This document shows, one piece after another, positions 1 through 8,319 of a stretch of 38,104 bases of DNA. The DNA comes from Micavibrio sp. Lineage in GTDB: Bacteria > Pseudomonadota > Alphaproteobacteria > Micavibrionales > Micavibrionaceae. The notes below the pieces were generated by a model. That model saw nothing but the letters and a program-made list of their open reading frames with translations, ran no database searches and was not told the origin of the DNA. Both the position numbers and the translations under genes were made by a program. The stretch covers positions 1 to 38,104 of the forward strand of contig BQJE01000008.1 of the NCBI GenBank assembly GCA_021604545.1, in the 5' to 3' direction. Every line of letters starts with the position of its first letter. The first letter of the stretch is position 1.

Positions 1-135
1 ATGCCGGGCGATAACATCAACAATATCGAAGTGACACTCATCGCACCAATCGCGATGACCGAAGGCCTCAGATTTGCGATCCGCGAAGGCGGCCGCACTG
101 TTGGTGCCGGTGTTGTTTCCAAGATTATTGAGTAG
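1..135 (+). CDS. tuf: Elongation factor Tu, C-terminal end (first tuf copy, 5' truncated by window)
   Basis: The first 135 bases read in frame 1 as the last 44 residues of EF-Tu and a TAG stop. They start inside the MPGDN motif and run through [23 protein letters not shown] and end in SKIIE, the classical end of domain 3. EF-Tu carries aminoacyl-tRNA to the ribosome as a GTP complex. Only the C-terminal beta-barrel is present because the window cuts the gene. A second tuf begins at 37958, so the genome has at least two copies bracketing this region, as is common in proteobacteria. The gene is followed by a 61-codon ORF and an intrinsic terminator. Confidence 0.97.
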   Translation: MPGDNINNIEVTLIAPIAMTEGLRFAIREGGRTVGAGVVSKIIE

Positions 136-150
136 GGTTAAGGAAGATGG

Positions 151-336
151 ATGGTTAAGTTATCTCCTTTAAATGGATCGGATTCGGTGGGTCCGAAAAA
201 TGTTGATGTAAAGATCTTTAACAATAGTGCATATCAATACCAAGGGTCGAAGAGCGTCGTAGAAGATGATGGCAGCAATGTCGCAGTATATTTAGTTCTC
301 GGTGCTGTAGCTTTTCATGAATTGGGTATTCTTTAA
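151..336 (+). CDS. Small orphan ORF (61 aa) directly after tuf, before its terminator
   Basis: I do not recognise this protein. It starts with ATG 15 bases after the tuf stop, and AGGAAG at 141-146 is a usable though close ribosome-binding site. The 61-residue product is polar for about 43 residues and then turns hydrophobic (VAVYLVLGAVAF), so a short C-terminal membrane or packing segment is possible. It lies upstream of the intrinsic terminator at 371-401, so it would be co-transcribed with tuf. It belongs to a set of unrecognised small ORFs in the junctions of the translation/transcription block (21739, 23670, 29817, 37726). It could be chance coding, since it is short, but position and leader favour expression. 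Confidence 0.5.
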   Translation: MVKLSPLNGSDSVGPKNVDVKIFNNSAYQYQGSKSVVEDDGSNVAVYLVLGAVAFHELGIL

Positions 337-370
337 TTTGTTTGGTTGAGTATATATAAGAATTTTTTAA

Positions 371-401
371 AAAAGACCTGCTAGAAGCAGGGCTTTTTTT
401 T
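371..401 (+). terminator. Intrinsic terminator of the tuf transcript
   Basis: CCTGCT (377-382), an AGA loop and AGCAGG (386-391) form a perfect 6-bp stem, followed by GC and eight T residues (394-401). An A-run precedes the stem, so the element may act in both directions. It ends the unit containing tuf and the 61-codon ORF. Confidence 0.85.
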
Positions 402-435
402 CCTTCTTCAAATTATGCTGTGCTAAACTGAATAG

Positions 436-1161
436 ATGACGCGGTATTTATATCTCATTTTTCTGATTGGTGTTGTTTTGGCTCCAGGTATTGGTGTGGC
501 GCAGGAGGGTAGAAGCTCTACGCCCAATTATCAGCATGACAGCCGTAGCTATATCCACAATCCGAAATATCAGGGCATGGTCAGACGCGCTTTGAAATAT
601 CAGCCGGAAGATTTTCGTTTTGGTAAGTTTCGTATGCATTACAAAAATACAACCTGGTATGATCCGGTTGCTGATAAGTTGCGCGAGGAGATGCTTGCCC
701 ATGCTTTTACTATATTGTACAGCGAGGATTCCGTTGCCATTCGTGACGCGAAAGAAAAATATAAACAGATTGTGAGCGATCATATGGCCAATGTCGGCGT
801 GGTGATTGAGGCACTGGCTCTGGCGCGCGAAGATAAGCGTTTTGGTGATACGGAATTTTTTCGCTGGATGAGCAGCGGTTTAATGCAGGTGGTTTTAAAA
901 TCTGGGGATGGGCGGTCATTAAGAGGTGCGTATAATGTGAATACCCTTGATGAGGAAACATTGCTAATTCATCATCTTAATTTGAAATTGATTAAAACAG
1001 ATGCAAGACATAGCAGCAGGATCTATTACAACATGCATTTGGTTAGGGATCTGATTAGCGGTGAGGAATTCACGCTGTTTGTCGATGTAACACACCCCTT
1101 TGCGAAGATAGAAGAAGACGCAAAGGAGCCGAATTACGCAATTAAAATTTTGCGGCAGTAG
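436..1161 (+). CDS. Exported protein, DUF4919-like
   Basis: This is a 241-residue protein with an N-terminal signal peptide: MTRYLYLIFLIGVVLAPGIGVA followed by QEG, with likely cleavage after GVA. The mature part carries a pattern I associate with DUF4919 proteins, best known from Bacteroidetes: YQPEDF..(F)RMHY near residues 55-70, a helical middle, then LKSGDGRSLRGAYNV near 155-170 followed by a TLDEE stretch. The function of that family is unknown. No catalytic motif is obvious. It sits between the tuf terminator and a pilus-chaperone-like gene and is probably transcribed separately from tuf. The DUF4919 assignment is from recalled pattern and needs a profile search; export is the firmer claim. 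Confidence 0.7.
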   Translation: MTRYLYLIFLIGVVLAPGIGVAQEGRSSTPNYQHDSRSYIHNPKYQGMVRRALKYQPEDFRFGKFRMHYKNTTWYDPVADKLREEMLAHAFTILYSEDSVAIRDAKEKYKQIVSDHMANVGVVIEALALAREDKRFGDTEFFRWMSSGLMQVVLKSGDGRSLRGAYNVNTLDEETLLIHHLNLKLIKTDARHSSRIYYNMHLVRDLISGEEFTLFVDVTHPFAKIEEDAKEPNYAIKILRQ

Positions 1162-1278
1162 TTTTCTTAAGTGATGAAGTTTTATTGTAGGGACAGCCTG
1201 TATCTATGCTAATTTCTGGTAAAATGAAAAGTAGAGTTTAATAATGACTCGAATGGTTTGTTGCACTACCCGTGAGGC

Positions 1279-1306
1279 TTGACTTTCTTACGGATTATTA
1301 CAGTAT
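1279..1306 (+). promoter_or_regulatory. Possible promoter for the pilus-chaperone-like gene
   Basis: TTGACT (1279-1284) is followed after 16 bases by CAGTAT (1301-1306). The -35 is good and the -10 is weak. It lies about 75 bases before the preferred start at 1383 in a 220-base gap after the DUF4919-like gene. Confidence 0.3.
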
Positions 1307-1382
1307 CAAGGCATTGATGCATTTGAAGAACGGCGATAGAAGCGGTTGAAATATGAAGCCAGCAAAACAGGAGTTTGTTTTT

Positions 1383-2231
1383 ATGTTAGGTAAGTGCAGG
1401 AGCGTTACACTTCTTTTGAGTGTTTTTCTACTGTCTTTTGTGGCTGGTCTTGTTTCATGGTCATCAGATGCTTACGCCATCAAGGTAAGTTTAAAGCGCA
1501 TTGTTTTTGAAAATTCGAAGCGATCCGAAATACTGACGATTATTAATAACACTGAACAAGAGCAAACCTATCGTTTGGGTTGGCGCAAATATCGCATGGA
1601 CGAAAAAAAAGGGCTTCGTGCTATTGCTGAAGGTGAGCCGTCAAATGATATTTTATGGGCGGATAAAATGGTACGCTTTGCGCCACGCCGCGTAACAATT
1701 CCTGCGGGAGGATCGGAGCAGGTTAGATTGCTTTTTCGAAGCCCTGCAGATTTTCGGGAGGTCGAATACCGTTCTCACCTATCGATTGTTAGTGAAATCA
1801 GGTCGGAGGAATTGGATAAAGACCAGCAAGGGCAGCAATCTGTGCGTCTGGCAGTGCAGCCTGCTATTTCATTACCGGTTTTTGTAAGAAACGGAAATCT
1901 AGCTGTCACAGCAAGTATTGAAGATGCGAGCTTGACTAAAGGTGAGGATAATAACCTTACCTTTTCTTTTGTTCTAACGAGAGAGGGGGCGCGCAGTATA
2001 TACGGAGATATGGATTTTGTTTGTTCGGCTGGAGACAAGGATATTGTTTTACATCGGGTCCGAGGCATATCCGTTTATACGGAAATAAACAAGCGTTATA
2101 TGAGCTTTGATATTCCTCTGGATACTCCTGAAAAACAGGGGTGCAATAATGTGACGGTACGCTACCGAGCAGATCCTGAGGATCCCCAGCAAAAAGGTGC
2201 AACTTTAGCGCAAGGTTCCGCGCAGTTTTAA
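1383..2231 (+). CDS. PapD-like periplasmic pilus-assembly chaperone (orphan)
   Basis: The product resembles periplasmic chaperones of the chaperone/usher fimbrial pathway, which hold pilin subunits by donor-strand complementation. A signal peptide (hydrophobic LLLSVFLLSFVAGLV, then AYA) leads into a first Ig-like domain with the family hallmark RVTIPAGGSEQVRLLFRSP followed by YRSHLSI. A second beta-rich domain fills the C-terminal half. I chose ATG 1383 because CAGGAG at 1368-1373 is ideally spaced; an in-frame ATG at 1353 lacks such a site. No usher or pilin gene lies nearby, so the partner is elsewhere or the gene works alone. The C-terminus (GATLAQGSAQF) is less typical. Fold assignment is fairly secure, the substrate unknown. 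Confidence 0.8.
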   Translation: MLGKCRSVTLLLSVFLLSFVAGLVSWSSDAYAIKVSLKRIVFENSKRSEILTIINNTEQEQTYRLGWRKYRMDEKKGLRAIAEGEPSNDILWADKMVRFAPRRVTIPAGGSEQVRLLFRSPADFREVEYRSHLSIVSEIRSEELDKDQQGQQSVRLAVQPAISLPVFVRNGNLAVTASIEDASLTKGEDNNLTFSFVLTREGARSIYGDMDFVCSAGDKDIVLHRVRGISVYTEINKRYMSFDIPLDTPEKQGCNNVTVRYRADPEDPQQKGATLAQGSAQF

Positions 2232-2494
2232 CCTATTTTTTTACGCAAATGCGTCGTCGCAAATAATTCCATTGGCTCGGGATTTGTTCTGATTTACTTA
2301 TAAAAGTATACAGTTTGCGGGTCAGTTGTGCATGCCAATAACACTGCCAATCTTGCTTATAATAAGTATTATTCCAGCTAAAAACGGTGAGGGCTACTGC
2401 CTAATTCTCGATGCCTATTAATACACTAGGCTAATACAAGGCTTGCCATTATTGTCTATAAAACGTAAGAATAAGCACGCCTGAACAGGCTTTT

Positions 2495-2570
2495 AGGGGT
2501 ATAGCTCAGTTGGTAGAGCGACGGTCTCCAAAACCGTAGGTCCCGGGTTCAAGTCCTGGTGCCCCTGCCA
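2495..2570 (+). tRNA. tRNA-Trp (anticodon CCA), CCA end encoded
   Basis: Acceptor arms AGGGGTA (2495-2501) and TGCCCCT (2560-2566) pair fully with one G-T, then discriminator G and encoded CCA (2568-2570). The anticodon stem ACGGT/ACCGT encloses loop CTCCAAA with anticodon CCA at 2528-2530. The T arm carries GGTTCAAGTCC. In most proteobacteria this gene lies between tuf and secE; here secE is 18 kb downstream. A TATAAA (2457-2462) upstream could be a -10, but no good -35 accompanies it. Confidence 0.97.
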
Positions 2571-2620
2571 TTCAGTCTTCTAGTTCATCGGTGTCAGAAA
2601 ATACTTCCTCAGTAAATTTT

Positions 2621-3640
2621 CTACTTACTCTCTATTGCAATTCTTAATTTTGCACTCATAACCGATATTCCTTTTTTAAGCTCTTCTAGCAATAGCGAAA
2701 TGAGAATGCTAATTGCTAGTAAAACTAAAAATATTAGGATCGGGTTTTTAAATGAATAAATAAAGTCTTCCCAATAGTAATAATAAATAAATGTATGAAA
2801 AAGGAATATGTTGAAAAGATGTTTTCCAAGAAAGCCAAGGGTTTTGTCAATTGCCTTAAATGACGCGGTTAGCTCAAAAATAAACAAGCATATTAAACTA
2901 CCGAACAACCAATCAATTTGCGTTGGTATATACTCTTTAAGTGCCACCACAAAGGCAATTGCTGTGGTGAGTATAATATAGCGAAAAACCCCATATGTTC
3001 CTAAATAAGTACTAATAGGTGTTACATAGTTTCGTTGTGATAAATATATTCCTAAAGTAAAGGGGAGTAGCCACAAGTTTATGATGGGAAAAATGGATAG
3101 GTTGGGCAAAAGGATAATGAGGAAAAAAACTAACATTCCAGCACCATACTTTTGAGTTAGATCGTATATAAAAGGAAATAATACAATCAGAGGTATAATG
3201 ACACTCATATACCACCACGTCGCATTATACCCATACTCACTGTAGGCAAACCTGTGTAGTCCCGTCATCTGAATCATAAATTTGATATAGGCATGGCCTT
3301 CGAAGGCATCCTCAAGACTTCTGCCCATAAACAATATTCCTATGGAGACGAATATAAGCGCTATGAGCCAGTAATTTGAATATAGCGCGCTAAGTCTTTT
3401 TTTATAAAATGAAAAAAGGTTTAATTTCTTTGACTTCATAGATTCTGAAAGGCCATATCCACTTAGAAAAATAAAAATTGGCACGCATACTTTTGAAAGT
3501 AAGGCAGTGTTGTAAGTCAGAAAGCCGAATTCCGGATGCTCATAAAACAAGTGATGCCAGAGTAGAAGAATTAACGCCATACCCTTGCAGGAGTTCGTGG
3601 AATTTATATCAAATTTATTCTCTTTTATTTGTCTCGCCAC
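2621..3640 (-). CDS. Membrane acyltransferase (acyltransferase 3 family)
   Basis: This integral-membrane protein of about 340 residues has some ten hydrophobic segments. Near the N-terminus it shows CKGMALILLLWHHLFYE and then PIFIFLSGYGLSES, the His-containing first helix and the FLSGY motif typical of acyltransferase 3 proteins (OafA/ExoZ/NodX type). These transfer acetyl or similar groups to sugars of O-antigen, exopolysaccharide or lipooligosaccharide. It is transcribed away from rfbB and probably decorates the glycan made by this locus. The longest frame opens with TTG at 3646; I prefer GTG at 3640, which has a TAGG-type site 8 bases upstream. Its stop lies only 50 bases from tRNA-Trp, facing it. 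Confidence 0.85.
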   Translation of the reverse strand: MARQIKENKFDINSTNSCKGMALILLLWHHLFYEHPEFGFLTYNTALLSKVCVPIFIFLSGYGLSESMKSKKLNLFSFYKKRLSALYSNYWLIALIFVSIGILFMGRSLEDAFEGHAYIKFMIQMTGLHRFAYSEYGYNATWWYMSVIIPLIVLFPFIYDLTQKYGAGMLVFFLIILLPNLSIFPIINLWLLPFTLGIYLSQRNYVTPISTYLGTYGVFRYIILTTAIAFVVALKEYIPTQIDWLFGSLICLFIFELTASFKAIDKTLGFLGKHLFNIFLFHTFIYYYYWEDFIYSFKNPILIFLVLLAISILISLLLEELKKGISVMSAKLRIAIESK

Positions 3641-3835
3641 TTTCAAGACCTACTTAGTCGCTCAATGAATACTAAATTAGAAAAAAACGTTGTAACTAGA
3701 TATTCTGAAAGTTCTCATAAGGCAATAGTTAAGGTGTCATGCAATCGACTAAATTGTTGAAATATAGAAATAAAGCTGATAGACGAGCTGCAGGCAGATT
3801 CTTCAACCGAGGCTGAAAGAAAAAGAGAATTATTT

Positions 3836-4918
3836 ATGAAAATACTTATTACGGGGGGTGCGGGTTTTATTGGCTCCGCTGTCATACGTTTTCTAATAGA
3901 GAATACTCAGGATACTGTGGTAAATCTTGATAAGCTGACCTATGCGGGAAACTTAGAATCTCTTGAGACTTCTATAAATAGTGATCGCTATATATTCGAA
4001 CATAAAGATATATGTGATCGTCAGGCGCTGGAAAATGCTTTTTCTGATCATCAGCCTGATGCTGTCATGCATTTAGCTGCTGAATCCCATGTCGATCGCT
4101 CAATTGACGGGCCATCTGAATTTATTGAAACCAATATTGTCGGTACATATACATTGCTGGAAACGGCCCGGTCATACTGGCAAAATCTGGACGATGCGCG
4201 TAAGTCATCTTTCAGGTTTCATCATGTTTCGACGGATGAGGTTTATGGAGATTTAGGCGAGACAGAGAATGCAGATCCTTTTACTGAAACCACGGCCTAT
4301 GCGCCTAGCTCACCATATTCAGCAAGTAAAGCCAGCTCCGATCATCTGGTGAGAGCATGGCAGCGTACCTATGGCCTTCCTGTTGTCATTACAAATTGTT
4401 CTAACAATTACGGCCCGTATCAGTTCCCTGAAAAGCTGATACCCCACATGATTTTAAATGCGCTGCAGGGCAAAGAGCTGCCAGTTTATGGTGATGGGCA
4501 GCAGATCAGGGATTGGCTTTATGTTGAAGATCATGCGGAGGCTTTATACAAAGTTATGACGGAAGGAAAAATTGGTGAGACTTATAATATCGGTGGATGC
4601 AATGAAAAAAAGAACCTCGATATTGTTGAAACGCTTTGTAATCTTCTGGAAGAATTTGTGCCTGAAAAAAAATCTTCAAATATTTCCAGCTACAAAGACC
4701 TGATAACTTTTGTTAAAGATAGGCCCGGCCATGACACACGTTATGCCATAGACAATAGAAAAATCGAAAAAGAGCTTAACTGGAAACCAAAACATACTTT
4801 TGAAACTGGCTTGCGTAAAACCGTGCAGTGGTACCTTGATAATGAAACCTGGTGGCAACGTGTTCTCAGCGGGGCTTATCAGTTAGAGCGCATAGGAGAT
4901 CAAAAGAATGCCGTATAA
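3836..4918 (+). CDS. rfbB: dTDP-glucose 4,6-dehydratase
   Basis: RfbB (RmlB) converts dTDP-glucose to dTDP-4-keto-6-deoxy-glucose in the cytoplasm, using bound NAD. The 360-residue length is normal. It has the Rossmann motif TGGAGFIG at residues 6-13, the catalytic STDEVYG with T133, D134 and E135, and the active-site YSASK with Y161 and K165. [14 protein letters not shown] and GDGQQIRDW are diagnostic of this dehydratase rather than other extended short-chain dehydrogenases. The last 11 bases overlap rfbA in another frame, so the two are translationally coupled. The start ATG has only an A/G-rich run upstream. No JUMPstart-like element was seen in the divergent region 3647-3835. Confidence 0.96.
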   Translation: MKILITGGAGFIGSAVIRFLIENTQDTVVNLDKLTYAGNLESLETSINSDRYIFEHKDICDRQALENAFSDHQPDAVMHLAAESHVDRSIDGPSEFIETNIVGTYTLLETARSYWQNLDDARKSSFRFHHVSTDEVYGDLGETENADPFTETTAYAPSSPYSASKASSDHLVRAWQRTYGLPVVITNCSNNYGPYQFPEKLIPHMILNALQGKELPVYGDGQQIRDWLYVEDHAEALYKVMTEGKIGETYNIGGCNEKKNLDIVETLCNLLEEFVPEKKSSNISSYKDLITFVKDRPGHDTRYAIDNRKIEKELNWKPKHTFETGLRKTVQWYLDNETWWQRVLSGAYQLERIGDQKNAV

Positions 4919-5780
4919 AGGAATTATTCTTGCTGGTGGTTCGGGTACACGTTTGCATCCTATCACGCATGGCGTGTCGAAACAGCTCTTGCCCGTCTAC
5001 GACAAGCCGATGATTTATTATCCGCTTTCCGTGCTGATGCTGGCCGGGATTCAGGACATCCTTATTATTACGACTCCCGATGATCAGGAAAGTTTCCAGC
5101 GCTTATTGGGTGATGGCGCGCAGTTCGGTCTTAATCTTGAATACGCGGCCCAGCCAAATCCCGAGGGTTTGGCGCAAGCTTTTATCATAGGCGATACATT
5201 TATCGGAAATGATCCTGTTTGTTTGGTATTGGGCGATAACATCTTTTTCGGACCGGGCTTGTCCCCGAAGCTGAATGAAGCAACGCAGCGTAAGTCTGGG
5301 GCAACTATATTTGGCTACCAGGTTCAGGACCCGAAACATTTTGGTGTTGTTGAGTTTGACAAACAAATGAATGTTCTTTCTATAGAAGAAAAACCGGAAA
5401 ATCCAAAATCCGACTATGCTGTCACGGGGCTATATTTCTATGATAATGATGTGGTCGATATAGCAAAGCAGGTTGAGCCATCGGCGAGAGGCGAGTTGGA
5501 AATTACCAGCGTTAATCAAGCCTATATGCACCGTAAAGATCTTCACATAGAGCTACTGGGCCGTGGTTATGCATGGTTGGACACAGGGACGTATGAGAGC
5601 CTTTTGGACGCGAGCATGTTTATACATACCATCGAGAAGCGCCAGGGCTTTAAAATTGCGTGTCTGGAAGAGATTGCATTTTCTAATGGCTGGATTGGTA
5701 GTGAGGACCTGGAAACGGCAGCCCATGCGATGAGCAAAAATAAATATGGTAGTTATCTCCTAAGTCTACTTGATAGCTAG
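4908..5780 (+). CDS. rfbA: Glucose-1-phosphate thymidylyltransferase
   Basis: RfbA (RmlA) joins glucose-1-phosphate and dTTP to give dTDP-glucose, the precursor used by RfbB. The 290-residue length matches the family. The nucleotidyltransferase signature GGSGTRL is at residues 10-16, followed by [18 protein letters not shown], and later [10 protein letters not shown] and [20 protein letters not shown]. The gene overlaps rfbB by 11 bases. Its TAG stop shares the palindrome CTAG with the stop of the converging wecE gene, so the two genes overlap by four bases tail to tail. No rfbC/rfbD genes for rhamnose are nearby, which with WecE argues for Fuc4N rather than rhamnose as product. Confidence 0.96.
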   Translation: MPYKGIILAGGSGTRLHPITHGVSKQLLPVYDKPMIYYPLSVLMLAGIQDILIITTPDDQESFQRLLGDGAQFGLNLEYAAQPNPEGLAQAFIIGDTFIGNDPVCLVLGDNIFFGPGLSPKLNEATQRKSGATIFGYQVQDPKHFGVVEFDKQMNVLSIEEKPENPKSDYAVTGLYFYDNDVVDIAKQVEPSARGELEITSVNQAYMHRKDLHIELLGRGYAWLDTGTYESLLDASMFIHTIEKRQGFKIACLEEIAFSNGWIGSEDLETAAHAMSKNKYGSYLLSLLDS

Positions 5781-6910
5781 CCTTCATAGAATTTTATCAC
5801 CGTATCAATAACGCTAGAAACGTTTTCTTCAGACATCCCATGCCATATCGGCAGGCGCAGAAGTCTATTGCTTTCCTGCGTAGTGTAAGAGTCTTCACCA
5901 TGAAAACGCCCTAACTTTTTTCCTGCTGCAGAGGAATGTAAGGGGACATAGTGAAAAGCAGATGCAATCTCATTTTCCACAAGTTCTTTTATAAGTGACT
6001 GCCTTTCTTCTATGTCTTTTGCTTTAATATAAAACATATGAGCATTATGCTGGCAGTGATCAGGAATGAACTGAAGATCTATGCGTTCTTCTTTAACCAA
6101 CTCTCTGAATCCTTCACGATATAAAGCCCAGGTTTTAAGGCGATCTTCATTGATGCGAGTAGAATTTTCCAGTTGCCCCCAGAGATAAGCGGCTTGCAAT
6201 TCTCCTGGCAGGTAGCTGCTACCTATATCAACCCATGAGTATTTATCTACCATGCCACGAAGAAACTGACTTCGGTTCGTTCCTTTTTCCCGGATAATAT
6301 CTGCGCGCTCTGCTATATCGGCATCTTTCGTAATAAACAATCCGCCTTCACCGCCGCTGGTATAGTTTTTGGTATCATGAAAGCTATATGTTCCCATCTG
6401 ACCGATGCTTCCCAAAGGAACATTCTTATATGAGCACATCATGGCTTGAGCTGCATCCTCAATGACAAAAAGAGAATGGCGCCTTGCAATCTCCATTATC
6501 TCATCCATCTCACAGGCAACGCCTGCATAATGGACGGGCACAATTGCTTTTGTTTTTGGAGTGACGGCATCTTCAATGAGTTTTTCATCTATATTCATTG
6601 TGTCAGGACGAATATCTACGAAAACAATCGTTGCGCCTCTTAAAACAAAGGCATTGGCCGTGCTGACAAAGGTGTAGCTCGGCATAATGACTTCATCACC
6701 TGGCTGGATATTCATCAGCAACGCTGACATTTCCAGAGCGTGTGTACAGGAAGGGGTCAGTAAAGCTTTCCGGCAGGGCAGGGCATCTGTAAACCATGCC
6801 TCGCAACGTTTGGTAAACATGCCGTCTCCCGACATTTTTTTACCATGCATGGCTTCAAGAACGTATTGATCTTCATCTCCCGTATAAGGAGGGGTATTAA
6901 AAGGTATCAT
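5777..6910 (-). CDS. wecE: dTDP-4-amino-4,6-dideoxygalactose transaminase
   Basis: This PLP-dependent sugar aminotransferase (DegT/DnrJ/EryC1/StrS family) is very close to E. coli WecE along its whole 377 residues. Examples are [55 protein letters not shown] and [15 protein letters not shown]181 in [15 protein letters not shown] is the PLP lysine, at the E. coli position. WecE aminates the RfbB product at C4 to give dTDP-Fuc4N. Start ATG 6910 overlaps the TGA of the WbqC-like gene (ATGA), so it is the last gene of a four-gene minus-strand operon. At its 3' end it overlaps rfbA. The sub-specificity (galacto versus gluco) rests on overall similarity. Confidence 0.92.
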   Translation of the reverse strand: MIPFNTPPYTGDEDQYVLEAMHGKKMSGDGMFTKRCEAWFTDALPCRKALLTPSCTHALEMSALLMNIQPGDEVIMPSYTFVSTANAFVLRGATIVFVDIRPDTMNIDEKLIEDAVTPKTKAIVPVHYAGVACEMDEIMEIARRHSLFVIEDAAQAMMCSYKNVPLGSIGQMGTYSFHDTKNYTSGGEGGLFITKDADIAERADIIREKGTNRSQFLRGMVDKYSWVDIGSSYLPGELQAAYLWGQLENSTRINEDRLKTWALYREGFRELVKEERIDLQFIPDHCQHNAHMFYIKAKDIEERQSLIKELVENEIASAFHYVPLHSSAAGKKLGRFHGEDSYTTQESNRLLRLPIWHGMSEENVSSVIDTVIKFYEG

Positions 6911-7599
6911 GATATAAAAGTCTTCATATACTTGGTGGCCTCAGGGCCGGTGTTGAAAATAAGATCAAGCACGGTTACTGCATGTTCGAAGGGTGGAAAT
7001 AACTGCTCATGCTCTGGGTAACCGCTGTAATCCATCCATTCCACGTCAATGTTTTCCGCGGCGAAAAGAGATTCGTCTAGGTAATCCTTGGCGGCTGGCC
7101 CGCTCACATAAACATCAGCATTCAAAGATTTGCAAATGCTGATCAGGCGTTCATTTCTATCGTCTGGAAGTTTAAAGTCACTGGACCAGTGTAGATTGGT
7201 ATTGATGTTTAAAATTTTATTTATGGCCACAATAAAAGTGTAATTGATCTTGCTCAGGTATTCCTCATCCATATTCAGGTAAATCTCCTCAAAATCTTGA
7301 AAAAATTCTTTAAAGTACGGAGCTTTGGCGTAGGATTGCTGGATAGTTCTCCAGTGTTTTTTCTCCCAGCCATTCTTTGCAGTGACAGTTTCCTTTATTT
7401 TTGTTTCCAATTTATTATTTTGAATTGGAATTGTTAGCCAGTGCCCACCGTTTTGTGTCTTGATTATATTTCTGTTTCTCCAGTCGTTTTTTGTATATTG
7501 AACGTCATCATATAAAACGAAGTCATCAACTAAATTTATAAGGTCGAAATATCCCTTCCAAGGGATATAATTTGACTGGGAAATAGCAACTCGTTTCAT
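6907..7599 (-). CDS. WbqC-family protein
   Basis: This 230-residue protein opens with MKRVAISQSNYIPWKGYFDLI, then VDDFVLYDDVQYTKNDWRNRN and LTIPIQ. That is the typical start of the WbqC-like family, found in O-antigen and other polysaccharide clusters and in nucleotide-sugar aminotransferase neighbourhoods. The biochemical role is not well defined; a part in acyl modification of amino sugars has been suspected from context. A strong AAGGAG site precedes ATG 7599. Its stop overlaps the wecE start, so expression is coupled to the transaminase. I infer that it helps modify or process dTDP-Fuc4N here, possibly with the adjacent NeuD-like acyltransferase. Confidence 0.85.
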   Translation of the reverse strand: MKRVAISQSNYIPWKGYFDLINLVDDFVLYDDVQYTKNDWRNRNIIKTQNGGHWLTIPIQNNKLETKIKETVTAKNGWEKKHWRTIQQSYAKAPYFKEFFQDFEEIYLNMDEEYLSKINYTFIVAINKILNINTNLHWSSDFKLPDDRNERLISICKSLNADVYVSGPAAKDYLDESLFAAENIDVEWMDYSGYPEHEQLFPPFEHAVTVLDLIFNTGPEATKYMKTFIS

Positions 7600-7629
7600 T
7601 TTTCTCTCCTTATTATTACCGCAGTAACT

Positions 7630-8295
7630 CTATATTTTTTTCAGCTTTGTGCTCGAAATTGCGGCACGCTCAGTTTCAGGACTTATATAGAGGCCTTCTG
7701 GATATACATCCGATAAAATTATGGCACCGGCTCCGATGACGCTTTTTGCTCCGACTTTGACGTGATCTCTTATAGTTGAATTTGCGCCTATGAAGCAGAA
7801 TTCTCCAATTTCAGTGCATCCAGCAATTATTGCCTGCGGGGCAATAAAGCAATAATCATGGATGGTTGAATGATGAGCTATATGGCTATTGCTCCATAGG
7901 GTGACACCATCTCCAATTGTCACATAAGGTTCGACAGTGCACCCAGCCATAATAAAACAGTTTTCGCCTATTTTGTTATCATTAAGGAGGATGGCTTTTG
8001 AGCTCAGGTAGCTTGCTATTTCATACCCCTCATTTTTTGCCCAAAGATGTTTTTCTTTACGTAGCGCATTGAGTCCAGTGTAGCCGGTTGCAATAAACAT
8101 CGTGTATTCATCCGGGGGATAAGAATGTGCAATATCTTCATATGGGACAACAGGTAAGCCGCATAATTCCGGCTTATCAATATATGCCTTATCAACTGTG
8201 AAAGCTGATATTTCATAAGGAGAGTCGCTTTTAAAATAGTAATAGGCTAGCTCTGCGAGTTCACCTATTCCAAAAATTATCAATTTTTTATTCAT
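7630..8295 (-). CDS. NeuD/PglD-type sugar N- or O-acyltransferase (left-handed beta helix)
   Basis: The 221-residue protein has the two-part build of NeuD/PglD acetyltransferases. The N-terminal nucleotide-sugar-binding part starts KLIIFGIGELAELAYYYF. A C-terminal run of hexapeptide repeats starts near residue 110 (IGENCFIMAGCTVEPYVTIG, then FIGANSTIRDHVKVGAKSVIGAGAII), which folds as a left-handed beta helix and binds acetyl-CoA. The histidines in SNSHIAHHSTIHD are placed like the catalytic base. Sitting between wecF-like and wbqC/wecE genes, it probably acetylates or otherwise acylates dTDP-Fuc4N, doing the job WecD does in enterobacteria. Acyl group and exact substrate cannot be read from sequence. 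Confidence 0.82.
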   Translation of the reverse strand: MNKKLIIFGIGELAELAYYYFKSDSPYEISAFTVDKAYIDKPELCGLPVVPYEDIAHSYPPDEYTMFIATGYTGLNALRKEKHLWAKNEGYEIASYLSSKAILLNDNKIGENCFIMAGCTVEPYVTIGDGVTLWSNSHIAHHSTIHDYCFIAPQAIIAGCTEIGEFCFIGANSTIRDHVKVGAKSVIGAGAIILSDVYPEGLYISPETERAAISSTKLKKI

Positions 8296-8319
8296 GCCCT
8301 TTTCCCGAGTTATATGCCT

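Noticed and set aside
2332-2421. 29-codon plus-strand frame before tRNA-Trp
   Set aside because: No Shine-Dalgarno sequence, very short, A/T-rich chance composition.
3647-3835. JUMPstart/ops element before the glycan genes
   Set aside because: No GGCGGTAGCGT-like sequence is present.
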